From assembly GCA_025362615.1 (NCBI GenBank), contig JANYFQ010000649.1, positions 1 to 12,141 of the forward strand: a DNA stretch of 12,141 bases. Reading direction: 5' to 3'. The notes below the pieces were generated by a model. It was not told the origin of the DNA. It did no database searches and saw only the letters and a program-made list of their open reading frames with translations. Positions 1-6,323 of the stretch are shown here, piece by piece. Position 1 is the stretch's first letter; the number at the start of each line of letters is the position of its first letter. The translations under genes were made by a program, and so were the position numbers. Source of the stretch: Hymenobacter sp. (GTDB lineage Bacteria > Bacteroidota > Bacteroidia > Cytophagales > Hymenobacteraceae).

Positions 1-120
1 CATTGCGTTAGGGGTTTTTGTGGTTGTAAAGACGAGCGTAACTTTTTGTCAGCAAGCCGTGCTGTTTTGTGTTCTTGGTAGTGGAGGCAAGCTCAAATTA
101 AAAGGTTGAGAAAGTAATGC

Positions 121-1074
121 TTAACTGTATAGTCCCGGCAAGTCATGGGTCGGGTTTCGGATAAAGATACTAGGATTTTTTGTGTATTCGGCGCAGACAA
201 ACTCGTAGGGGGTTTTGCCGCGCAGCTTTTTGAGCCGTTTGCCGCCGTTGTAGGCCCTTAAGAAGCTGTTCAGGTGCGTGTTGAGTTCGGCTTCGTTCCG
301 GTAATGGTACCGGCGAATGGTGGCTTCTTTCAGTGTGCGGTTCAGGCGCTCGACCTGGCCGTTGGTCCAGGGGTGGGCCACGCGGGTGCAGCGGTGCGCG
401 ATGCCGTGGGCGGCGCACACGGCGTCGAAGCGGTGGGGTTCGGCCCGCTGGCGATGGGGCAGTTGGGTGAATTGAACGCCGTTGTCAGTCAGCACTTTGG
501 TGATGGTGTAGGGCACGGCGGCGACCACCCGCTGCCAAAAGTCGGCCGCCCGGACCGCCGTCGCCTCGGGGTGCAGTTCGGCAAAGGCCAGCTTGCTGGT
601 GCGGTCAATGGCCACGAACAAATACAACTTCCCTTCTTCGGTGCGGACTTCGGCAAAATCGACGTGAAAATACCCGATGGGGTAGTCCTTAAACTTCTTT
701 TTGGCCCGCCCTTCGGGGGGCTCTTCCACGGGCAAGACGCTAATGCCGTGTCGTTTAAAGAGGCGGTGCAGGGCCGAGCGCGACAAGTGGGGGATACTTT
801 CCTGCAAAGCGAAGAGGCAATCGTCGAGCGGCAGCAGCGTCCGCTGGCGAAAGGTCACGGCGGCGGCTTCCTCCAACGGGGTCAAGACGCTGGAAACCGG
901 CGCTTTCGGTCCCATCGGCGCATCGGCCACGTCCGCCCGCCCGCGCCACTTGGCCACCGTTTTGGGATTCAGGCCGAAGCGGGCGGCGAGCTTGGCCTGG
1001 CTTTCCGAACTGGCTTGGATGGCGCGGCGAATGGCCGGCGTCGTGCGGGCGCTGCCGTGAAGTACTTGTTCCAT
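121..1074 (-). CDS. IS481-family DDE transposase
   Basis: The product catalyses movement of the surrounding insertion sequence. From ATG 1074 it is 317 aa. The N-terminal third holds a helix-turn-helix (QAKLAARFGLNPKTVAKWR) and a second helical DNA-binding stretch. The rve/DDE core follows, with D139 in YFHVDFAEV, D197 in LTDNGVQF and E242 in TNGQVERLNR. The second D and the E are separated by 44 residues, more than the classical 35, because of an arginine-rich insert. The motif TNGQVERLNRTLKEAT is typical of the IS481 group. The open frame extends upstream to a TTG at 1131, but that codon lies outside the IS end, so ATG 1074 (MEQVLHGSAR) is preferred. The TAA stop (123-121) lies outside the left inverted repeat and is supplied by target DNA. 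The gene shows no frameshift and may be active. Confidence 0.9.
   Translation of the reverse strand: MEQVLHGSARTTPAIRRAIQASSESQAKLAARFGLNPKTVAKWRGRADVADAPMGPKAPVSSVLTPLEEAAAVTFRQRTLLPLDDCLFALQESIPHLSRSALHRLFKRHGISVLPVEEPPEGRAKKKFKDYPIGYFHVDFAEVRTEEGKLYLFVAIDRTSKLAFAELHPEATAVRAADFWQRVVAAVPYTITKVLTDNGVQFTQLPHRQRAEPHRFDAVCAAHGIAHRCTRVAHPWTNGQVERLNRTLKEATIRRYHYRNEAELNTHLNSFLRAYNGGKRLKKLRGKTPYEFVCAEYTKNPSIFIRNPTHDLPGLYS
126..148. repeat. IS481 terminal inverted repeat, left (transposase C-terminal end)
   Basis: This 23-bp end pairs with 1108-1130 with one mismatch (A versus G at the sixth position). It also encodes the last residues of the transposase (HDLPGLYS), so the coding frame runs through the IS end into flanking DNA. 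Confidence 0.92.
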
Positions 1075-1107
1075 AAATTTGACCGGAAATAGGAATCCAA
1101 AGTTACA

Positions 1108-1130
1108 CCATGACTTGCCGGGACCATACA
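1108..1130. repeat. IS481 terminal inverted repeat, right (transposase N-terminal end)
   Basis: This is the reverse-complement partner of 126-148, 22 of 23 matching. It lies 34 bp upstream of the likely transposase ATG at 1074, so the transposase promoter is expected to lie in or next to this end. Confidence 0.92.
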
Positions 1131-1229
1131 ATTAGGGCTGAAATCTGGTGCTTAGGGACTGGGCAAGCGACCCATTCGACCTCTCTCAAACCCGCTTTGC
1201 CCGACCTTTGCCAGCCGCGCCAGCGGCGT

Positions 1230-1256
1230 ATCCGTTCCATCCGTTAAATCCGTTTG
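1230..1256. repeat. Three tandem 9-bp units (ATCCGTTnn)
   Basis: ATCCGTT occurs at 1230, 1239 and 1248 with an exact 9-bp period and variable two-base spacers (CC, AA, TG). The tract ends 12 bp before the first rhomboid ATG. Similar short-period intergenic tracts occur in Bacteroidota genomes, but their role is not known to me. Apart from it, 1131-1268 shows only a weak -7-like GACCTTTG near 1203-1210. Confidence 0.7.
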
Positions 1257-1268
1257 AATCTACGGTCT

Positions 1269-2063
1269 ATGTTTAACCTCACGCCCACCGTCCGCAATTT
1301 GCTCATTGCGAACATCATATTCTTTCTGGCGCAATCAAACTTCTTGCCCCAACTTACTCAACTCGGCAGCCTTTACCCGCTCGGCTCCCCGTATTTCAAA
1401 GCCTGGCAATTCATAACGTATATGTTCCTGCACGGCAGTTGGTCGCACCTGTTGTTCAATATGTTCGGCCTTATTTCCTTCGGCCCGATGCTGGAGCAAC
1501 GCTGGGGCGGCACCCGTTTTCTCACTTTCTGGCTGATTTGCGGTTTTGGAGCCGGGGTGCTCTACGAAGGCACCCGTTTTTATGAAAGCGCCCGCATGGA
1601 AACCGCCCGCGCCGAATTCAGCTCCCACCCCACGGGCGGCGATTTTGCCGAATTTTTCCGCACCTATTACCCCGATGCACGCGGCTACGAAACCCTGGCC
1701 GCTGCCCTCACCCGCAACCCCAACAATGCCGAGTTGCGCCAGTCGGCCGTGCAGTCCATCGACGGACTGGTGAACGACGTGCGTAATTCGCCCAATGGCG
1801 GAATGCTTGGCGCATCGGGCGCGTTCTTCGGAGTTCTAATGGCTTTCGGCTATTTGTTCCCTAATACCAAGCTCATTATTTTCCCAATACCCGTTCCATT
1901 GGCTGCCAAGTATGTCGTCCTCGGTTACGCGGCGTTGGAATTATTTTTAGGAACTTACCGCATACCCGGCGACAACATTGCCCACTTTGCTCACCTCGGC
2001 GGCTTGCTTATCGGGTTTATTGTCCTCAAAATATGGGAGCGCACCAGCCCCGATTTCTACTAA
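1269..2063 (+). CDS. Rhomboid-family intramembrane serine protease (first of pair)
   Basis: This is a multi-pass membrane protease that cleaves transmembrane substrates within the lipid bilayer, 264 aa from ATG 1269. An in-frame TTG at 1254 is a less likely start. Rhomboid signatures are complete: H60 and N64 in the second-helix motif HLLFNMFGL, nucleophile S183 in GASGAFFG, and general base H242 in FAHLGG. At least six hydrophobic segments are visible, starting with residues 8-22. About 75 polar residues (roughly 102-178) lie between the third helix and the serine helix, forming a large loop absent from minimal rhomboids such as E. coli GlpG. The stop codon TAA opens the left arm of a long inverted repeat. 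A second rhomboid follows on the same strand. The substrate cannot be inferred. Family assignment is very secure. Confidence 0.93.
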   Translation: MFNLTPTVRNLLIANIIFFLAQSNFLPQLTQLGSLYPLGSPYFKAWQFITYMFLHGSWSHLLFNMFGLISFGPMLEQRWGGTRFLTFWLICGFGAGVLYEGTRFYESARMETARAEFSSHPTGGDFAEFFRTYYPDARGYETLAAALTRNPNNAELRQSAVQSIDGLVNDVRNSPNGGMLGASGAFFGVLMAFGYLFPNTKLIIFPIPVPLAAKYVVLGYAALELFLGTYRIPGDNIAHFAHLGGLLIGFIVLKIWERTSPDFY

Positions 2064-2185
2064 ATCGCAGATTGACGCAGATTTTTTGATTTTGCAGATT
2101 GATACGTCAATTCGCAAACCAATTAAAATTAACAACCCGCGTTCCAATCTGCGAAATCAAAAAATCTGCGTTAATCTGCGATTTA
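2061..2185. repeat. Long imperfect inverted repeat between the rhomboid genes
   Basis: The arms are 2061-2106 and 2140-2185. They are 46 bp long and match at 42 of 46 positions, with a 33-nt AT-rich loop. Each arm is itself built from CGCAGATT-like units, with GCAGATT at 2067, 2077 and 2094 on the plus strand. Transcribed, it would fold into a very stable hairpin between the two rhomboid coding regions. The left arm includes the stop codon of the first gene. The right arm ends 12 bp before the GTG start of the second. Similar AATCTGCG-type intergenic repeats are, to my knowledge, common in Bacteroidota, so this is probably one copy of a dispersed family. Confidence 0.88.
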
Positions 2186-2197
2186 ATTTGTGATTCT

Positions 2198-3124
2198 GTG
2201 AGCATCGTTCAAGACCTCCGCACCGCCTTCTCCCGCCGCGACAACGCCCTTATTCAACTCCTGTTGCTGAACGGGGTGGTATTCGTGGCCCTCATCCTCG
2301 TGCAAACCGTGTTCACGGTTTCGGGCCGGGCCGATTTGTACGCTTCGGTATTGCGCCAATTTGAAGTGTCGTCCGATTTATCGGTGCTGGCCCGGCACCC
2401 GTGGACGCTGCTGACGTATGCCTTCACGCACAGCGGTTTCTTCCATATTCTGTTCAATATGCTCAACCTATATTGGTTTGGGCAGTTGGTGCAAGAGTAC
2501 CTGGGCAACCGGCGACTGGTGAGCCTGTACGTGCTGGGTGCGTTGGCTGGCGTGGTGCTTTTTCTGCTGAGCTACAACTTGTTGCCCGTGTTTCAGATGC
2601 GCGTCGGCTCGCCGATGGTGGGCGCTTCGGCGGCGGTTACGGCCATCATCGTGGGCGCAGCCACGTTGCTGCCCGACTACACCTTTATGCTGATTTTGCT
2701 TGGTCCGGTCAAAATCAAATGGATTGCGTTGGCGCTGGTACTCATTTCGTTGGCCGGCGTCAATCAAGGAAATCCGGGGGGCGACATTGCCCACCTGGGC
2801 GGCGCGTTGTTGGGTTTCGTGTTCGTGAAGCAATTGCAGGCGGGCCGCGACCTGGGTACGCCGGTGCAGGCCATCGGCAACTGGTTCGGTAAGTTGTTCA
2901 GTCGCAAGCCCGTGATGCGGGCCAGCCGCACCGAAAATTATTTCCGCCCCGCGCCAGTTACCGCCACGACGACCGGCGCCAACCGCGCCGCCGCACCGGT
3001 TGCCGCCGCCGCTTCGCACTCGCAGGAAGAAGTGGATTTAATTCTGGACAAGATTTCGCGCTCCGGCTACGAGAGTTTGTCGAAGGACGAAAAGCAGAAG
3101 CTGTTTCGGGCCAGCCAGGAATAA
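2198..3124 (+). CDS. Rhomboid-family intramembrane serine protease with C-terminal DUF6576-like tail (second of pair)
   Basis: This is a membrane serine protease, 308 aa from GTG 2198. The open frame extends back to a TTG at 2099, but that stretch runs through the inverted repeat and encodes repeat-derived residues. GTG 2198, just before SIVQDLRTAF and the first hydrophobic helix, is therefore preferred. Catalytic signatures in this numbering are H83 and N87 (HILFNMLNL), nucleophile S144 in VGASAAV, and H199 in IAHLGG. The serine motif is GASA, where the canonical form and the upstream paralogue have GASG. The loop before the serine helix is short. After the last helix comes an Ala/Thr/Pro-rich linker, then a 34-residue tail (about 275-308, containing EEVDLILDKISRSGYESLS) of the DUF6576 type seen on many Bacteroidota rhomboids. 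Ten bases separate it from the following antitoxin gene. Confidence 0.9.
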   Translation: MSIVQDLRTAFSRRDNALIQLLLLNGVVFVALILVQTVFTVSGRADLYASVLRQFEVSSDLSVLARHPWTLLTYAFTHSGFFHILFNMLNLYWFGQLVQEYLGNRRLVSLYVLGALAGVVLFLLSYNLLPVFQMRVGSPMVGASAAVTAIIVGAATLLPDYTFMLILLGPVKIKWIALALVLISLAGVNQGNPGGDIAHLGGALLGFVFVKQLQAGRDLGTPVQAIGNWFGKLFSRKPVMRASRTENYFRPAPVTATTTGANRAAAPVAAAASHSQEEVDLILDKISRSGYESLSKDEKQKLFRASQE

Positions 3125-3134
3125 ACTTACCGCC

Positions 3135-3341
3135 ATGAATTATCTGAGCCGAATAACCATCAATCCCGAAGTTTACCACGGCAAACCGATTGTGCGCGGT
3201 ATGCGCTGGCCCGTCGTCGTGCTGCTGGATTTGTTGGGTTCGGGCATGACCAACGACGAAATTCTGGAAGAACACCCGGAATTACAGATGGAAGATATTT
3301 ACGCCGTTTTGCAATACGCAGCCCTTCATCTCCACCCATAA
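3135..3341 (+). CDS. DUF433 family protein (antitoxin-like)
   Basis: This 68-aa cytoplasmic protein fits DUF433 over its whole length. It opens with RITINPEVYHGKPIVRGMRW and continues with a helix-turn-helix-like part (LLDLLGSGMTNDEILEEHPELQMEDIYAVLQYAA). DUF433 proteins usually act as antitoxins next to a DUF5615/PIN-like toxin, with the winged helix-turn-helix binding DNA. Here no such toxin follows. The next two genes form a separate RelE-type pair. It starts 10 bp after the second rhomboid stop and ends 12 bp before the next gene, so it could share transcripts with either side. The family call is secure. An antitoxin role here is inferred. Confidence 0.85.
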   Translation: MNYLSRITINPEVYHGKPIVRGMRWPVVVLLDLLGSGMTNDEILEEHPELQMEDIYAVLQYAALHLHP

Positions 3342-3353
3342 CTACTTTGCATC

Positions 3354-3554
3354 ATGACTTCTTTAATCGTCACGCCCTCAACACCCGATGAGTTGGAGTT
3401 GCTAACGGCATTGCTAGCAAAGATGAATATCTCCGCCAAATTTTTTACCGACGAAGAAAAAGAAGATTTTGCGTTGGGGATGCTGATTATGCAAGCCGCT
3501 GACGACCCCGAAGTTTCGCGCGAAGATGTCATGCGTAAGCTCGGGCAGGAATGA
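3354..3554 (+). CDS. Small RelE-partner protein, probable antitoxin
   Basis: This is an acidic 66-aa protein starting at ATG 3354 and ending in a TGA that overlaps the ATG of the toxin gene (ATGA, 3551-3554). The sequence has a short strand (SLIVTPSTPDELELLTALL) followed by an acidic helical half (FFTDEEKEDFALGMLIMQ) and a C-terminal helix (VSREDVMRKLGQE). I know similar small proteins as partners of RelE/ParE-type toxins in Bacteroidota, where the C-terminal helices are expected to bind and neutralise the toxin. No strong DNA-binding fold is evident. A promoter-like TACTTTG (3343-3349), one base short of the -7 consensus, lies just upstream and could drive the pair separately. The antitoxin role rests mainly on the four-base overlap and the family resemblance. 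Confidence 0.75.
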   Translation: MTSLIVTPSTPDELELLTALLAKMNISAKFFTDEEKEDFALGMLIMQAADDPEVSREDVMRKLGQE

Positions 3555-3817
3555 TAGTCAAGTTCAAAAGACAGTTTTTGAAGGAGTTGGACACAGTGCC
3601 GACTCCTGAACTCAAAACGGCAGTGGCCGCCGTTATTCGGGCAGTAGAAGTGGCCAACAACTTGGGCGAGGTTGCCAGTATCAAAAAGCTGAAAGGCTAC
3701 AAAACGGCGTTCCGCATTCGGGTCGGAGCTTTTCGTATTGGATTGCTGGTCGAAAATAACGAAGTCAGCTTCGTGCGGGTCATGAGCCGCCGGGACATTT
3801 ACCGCTTTTTTCCTTAA
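3551..3817 (+). CDS. RelE/ParE-family toxin (probable mRNA interferase)
   Basis: This 88-aa basic protein has the RelE/ParE layout: N-terminal helices (FKRQFLKELDTVPTPELKTA), then KKLKGYKTAFRIRVGAFRIG, a final strand (EVSFVRVMSRRD) and the IYRFFP end. RelE-type members cleave mRNA on the ribosome. ParE-type members poison gyrase. The LKG...FRIRVGAFRIG block and the ending SRRDIYRFFP fit the RelE-like group, but the target cannot be fixed from sequence. The start overlaps the antitoxin stop, so the pair is translationally coupled. The TAA stop (3815-3817) sits inside the 5' arm of a strong terminator. The length is normal for the family and no disruption is visible. Confidence 0.88.
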   Translation: MIVKFKRQFLKELDTVPTPELKTAVAAVIRAVEVANNLGEVASIKKLKGYKTAFRIRVGAFRIGLLVENNEVSFVRVMSRRDIYRFFP

Positions 3818-3864
3818 TTGAAAAAGCCCCGCCGGAAAATATCCGGCGGGGCTTTTTCAATTAA
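3814..3864. terminator. Bidirectional intrinsic terminator between the toxin gene and mdh
   Basis: This is a perfect 23-bp palindrome with arms at 3814-3836 and 3842-3864 and a loop of AAATA. The stem contains a GC-rich core (GCCCCGCCGGA) flanked by an A5 tract on the 5' side and a T5 tract on the 3' side, so it reads as an intrinsic terminator on both strands. It lies between two convergent genes and contains the toxin stop codon. Confidence 0.96.
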
Positions 3865-3882
3865 AAATAACTCAACCAAAAC

Positions 3883-4821
3883 CTAAGCCGCCGCGCTCAT
3901 CTTATCCAGCGCGTCCATTACTTCCTTAACGTGGCCGCGCGAGGTTTCGAGCAAAGCCTTTTCGTCGTCGTTGAGCTGCAATTCGATGACGCGCTCCACG
4001 CCGTTTTTGCCGAGGATGACCGGCGCACCCAGGTACACGCCGTTGATACCGTACTCGCCTTGCAGCTCGAGGCATACGGGGAACACGCGGCGCTGGTCGC
4101 GCACGATGGCTTCGACCATTTGGGCCGCCGCCGCGCCGGGCGCGTACCAGGCCGAGGTGCCCATGAGCTTCACCAGCTCGCCGCCGCCCTGGGCGGTGCG
4201 CTGCACGATGGCATCAAGGGCTTCTTTGCCAATGAGTTCGGTGACGGGGATGCCGCCGACGGTGGTGTAGCGGGGCAGGGGCACCATGGTGTCGCCGTGG
4301 CCGCCCATGAGCACGGCCTGGATGTCTTTGGGGCTGACGTTCAGGGCTTCGGCCAGAAAGGCGCGGTAGCGGGCCGTGTCGAGGATGCCGGCCATGCCGA
4401 ACACCTTTTCGCGGGGCAGCTTGGCGGTGAGGTGGGCCTGGTAAGTCATCACGTCGAGCGGGTTGCTGACGACGATGATGATGGCGTTGGGGGAGTGGGC
4501 CACCACCTGTTCAGTCACGGATTTGACGATGCCGGCGTTCACCGAAATCAGGTCGTCGCGGCTCATGCCGGGCTTGCGGGGCAGGCCCGAGGTGATGACA
4601 ACGACTTCCGAGCCGGCCGTGCGGGCGTAGTCGGAGGTGACGCCCACGGTGCGCGAATCGTAGCCGAGGATGGGGGCTTTCTGCCAGATGTCGAGGGCTT
4701 TGCCTTCGGCGATGCCTTCCTTGATGTCAACGAGGACGATTTCGTTGGCGATTTCACGGGTGGCCAACACGTCGGCGCAGGTTGCGCCCACGTTGCCGGC
4801 TCCAACTACGGTAACTTTCAT
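3883..4821 (-). CDS. mdh: Malate dehydrogenase (NAD-dependent)
   Basis: It catalyses reversible oxidation of malate to oxaloacetate with NAD in the TCA cycle, in the cytoplasm. It is 312 aa from ATG 4821 (MKVTVVGAGNVGATCADVL). An upstream start at 4866 would add 15 residues before the Rossmann fold and is less likely. Features are the dinucleotide-binding GAGNVG (7-12), D32 at the end of the second strand (VLVDI) indicating NAD preference, and the substrate loop SGLPRKPGMSRDD with R82 and R88. The residues at the position that separates malate from lactate dehydrogenase fit malate. Catalytic D148 and R151 lie in GILDTARYRAF, and H175 in MGGHGDTMVPL. The length matches the LDH-like MDH group of Bacteroidota. 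A -7 element lies 30 bp upstream, and the gene ends at the shared terminator. Confidence 0.96.
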   Translation of the reverse strand: MKVTVVGAGNVGATCADVLATREIANEIVLVDIKEGIAEGKALDIWQKAPILGYDSRTVGVTSDYARTAGSEVVVITSGLPRKPGMSRDDLISVNAGIVKSVTEQVVAHSPNAIIIVVSNPLDVMTYQAHLTAKLPREKVFGMAGILDTARYRAFLAEALNVSPKDIQAVLMGGHGDTMVPLPRYTTVGGIPVTELIGKEALDAIVQRTAQGGGELVKLMGTSAWYAPGAAAAQMVEAIVRDQRRVFPVCLELQGEYGINGVYLGAPVILGKNGVERVIELQLNDDEKALLETSRGHVKEVMDALDKMSAAA

Positions 4822-4851
4822 CGGGGAGTGGGAAATGGGTGGGGTTTGGGG

Positions 4852-4859
4852 CAAAAGTA
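4852..4859 (-). promoter_or_regulatory. Probable mdh promoter, -7 element
   Basis: The minus strand reads TACTTTTG, an exact match to the Bacteroidota -7 consensus TAnnTTTG, ending 30 bp before the mdh ATG. I cannot see a convincing -33 TTG element at the usual spacing. Confidence 0.6.
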
Positions 4860-4934
4860 AGGTCAAAGCCAGGTGTTAGGTGTCAGGGCTTGGGGCTTAG
4901 GGGCATAGTGTGCTACTTGTGAGGACGTTGGACT

Positions 4935-6299
4935 TCACAGCCGCTGCACAGCCAGTACGCGCTGGGTTTCGGGCGTGACTTTGAAACGGTCGTCCACCCG
5001 CAGGCCTACCACCCAGCAGATTTTGCCGTCGGCCGACACCAGTACCCGCACCTCGTCCTTGAGGTTGAGGGGGATTTTCTGGTCGATAAAAAAGTTGCTC
5101 AGGTGCTTTTTGCCCTGCATTCCGAGGGGCATGAACCAGTCGCCTTCCTGCCAGCGGCGCAACGTGAGCGGGAAGCGGAGCTTGTCGGCATCGAAGGCGG
5201 CGGCGCTTTTCGAGCGCGGAATGAGGAAGTGTTGGGCCTCTTCGTGCAGCGTGGCTTTGAGGCGCATACCGTCGGCCAGCAAGTCGGTCTGGCCGGCTTC
5301 GAGTTGGAAGGTGCCGTATTGGGCCGTGCGGCGCGGGGTGATGACGAGCTGGTCGCGGTCCTTCACCAGCCGGTGGGTGGGGGAGAGGAACTGCTTGCCC
5401 GAGAGGCCCGCGAAAGCGGCGGTTATCTCCTTCGCTACCAGCCAGCTAAAGCCGAACGGGCGCAGCAGCTCGTGCAGCACCAGGGCCGTGGCGGCCGTAT
5501 TTTGCAGGGTACGGATGTCGAAGTACGTGGCTTCGGGCGCGTCGCGGCGGGCCTGGGCGGCGGTGTCGGCCACGTAGCGGCGCACGATTTCTTCGGCCCC
5601 GCCCACGCGCTCGGCGGTCTGGCTTAGGGTGGCGTCGAGGCTGGGGTTGATTTCGCGCAGCACGGGCAGCACCTCGTGGCGCAGCAGGTTGCGCTGGTAC
5701 ACGGGGCTGTCGTTGGAGTCGTCTTCGCGCCAACGCAGGTTGTGGGCCACCAGGTAGTCGTGCAGGTCGTCGCGGCCCACGCCCAGCAGCGGGCGCACCA
5801 CGTTGGCGTTGCGAACCGGGATGCCGTGCAGCCCGGCCAGCCCGGTGCCGTGGGTGAGGTTGAGGAGCATGGTTTCGGCGGTGTCGCGCTGGTGGTGGGC
5901 CGTGGCCACGGCGGCGTAGCCCTGCCGCGCCCGCACTTCCTCAAACCAGCGGTAGCGCAGCAGGCGGGCGGCCATTTGGGTCGAAATGCCTTCGGCCTCG
6001 GCGAAGGCTTTGGTTTGGAAATGCTCGCAGAAATAAGGCGCGTCGTACTGTTTGGCCAGCTTGCGGACAAATTGCTCGTCGGCATCGGCATCGGCTTCGC
6101 GCAGGCCGAAGTAGCAGTGCGCCACGGCGATGCGGACTTCGAGGCGGTGCAGAACATCGAGCAGTACCACCGAATCAAGCCCGCCCGACACGGCTACGAG
6201 CACGGTGTCGGCGGTGGGGGCAAAGAGGTTGTTTTCGCGGATGAAGGAGCGGATTTGGTCGAGCATTTTTTGGTCGAGAAGGCGGAAAAGAGAGGGCAT
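4935..6299 (-). CDS. tilS: tRNA(Ile)-lysidine synthetase
   Basis: It ligates lysine to C34 of tRNA-Ile(CAU) using ATP, changing the anticodon to read AUA. It is cytoplasmic and generally essential. The product is 454 aa from ATG 6299 (MPSLFRLLDQ). An internal ATG at 6266 (MLDQIRSFI) is also possible. The longer open frame up to 6452 adds a Pro/Arg-rich leader not expected in the family. The N-terminal PP-loop ATPase motif SGGLDS is at 38-43. The family block AHHQRDTAETMLLNLTHGTGL starts at 134. The C-terminal TilS domain (about 376-454) contains LRRWQEGDWFMPLGMQGKK and ends near WVVGLRVDDRFKVT. All core parts are present. A -7-like CATCTTTG sits 16 bp upstream of ATG 6299, supporting that start. 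It is followed by mdh 113 bp downstream on the same strand, with its own promoter. Confidence 0.94.
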   Translation of the reverse strand: MPSLFRLLDQKMLDQIRSFIRENNLFAPTADTVLVAVSGGLDSVVLLDVLHRLEVRIAVAHCYFGLREADADADEQFVRKLAKQYDAPYFCEHFQTKAFAEAEGISTQMAARLLRYRWFEEVRARQGYAAVATAHHQRDTAETMLLNLTHGTGLAGLHGIPVRNANVVRPLLGVGRDDLHDYLVAHNLRWREDDSNDSPVYQRNLLRHEVLPVLREINPSLDATLSQTAERVGGAEEIVRRYVADTAAQARRDAPEATYFDIRTLQNTAATALVLHELLRPFGFSWLVAKEITAAFAGLSGKQFLSPTHRLVKDRDQLVITPRRTAQYGTFQLEAGQTDLLADGMRLKATLHEEAQHFLIPRSKSAAAFDADKLRFPLTLRRWQEGDWFMPLGMQGKKHLSNFFIDQKIPLNLKDEVRVLVSADGKICWVVGLRVDDRFKVTPETQRVLAVQRL

Positions 6300-6315
6300 A
6301 CCGGGCCGCCAGCTA

Positions 6316-6323
6316 CAAAGATG
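6316..6323 (-). promoter_or_regulatory. Possible tilS promoter, -7 element
   Basis: The minus strand reads CATCTTTG, one base off TAnnTTTG, ending 16 bp before ATG 6299. It would place the transcript start between this element and that ATG, which argues against the longer upstream start at 6452. Confidence 0.4.

Larger units (their letters stand above)
126..1130 (-). mobile_element. IS481-family insertion sequence, complete
   Basis: The element is about 1005 bp and is bounded by terminal inverted repeats at 126-148 and 1108-1130. These match at 22 of 23 positions, and each begins TGTAT and continues through GTCCCGGCAAGTCATGG. It carries one DDE transposase on the minus strand. No perfect target duplication is visible. 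The flanking hexamers are CTTAAC (left) and ATTAGG (right), which share only the core TTA. IS481 elements are known to favour CTAG-like sites with short duplications, so these flanks could be a diverged duplication or the result of recombination between copies. Family assignment comes from the transposase motifs and the TGT-type ends. The exact subgroup cannot be told from sequence alone. Confidence 0.9.

Noticed and set aside
1..120. Possible gene start on the minus strand at 3 or coding sequence left of the IS
   Set aside because: Only an ATG at 3-1 running out of the window and short open frames. Nothing can be supported.
274..1092. Long open frame of 272 codons on the plus strand across the IS
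   Set aside because: It is antisense to the transposase, is Gly/Val/His-rich as expected of a shadow frame in GC-rich DNA, and has no recognisable domain.
2099..2197. Longer start (TTG 2099) for the second rhomboid
   Set aside because: The extra residues are encoded by the inverted repeat and are not expected in the family. GTG 2198 fits the beginning of the first helix.
3931..4860. 309-codon plus-strand open frame opposite mdh
   Set aside because: Mirror of the malate dehydrogenase codons with skewed Gly/Asp/His composition and no motif. mdh on the other strand is unambiguous.
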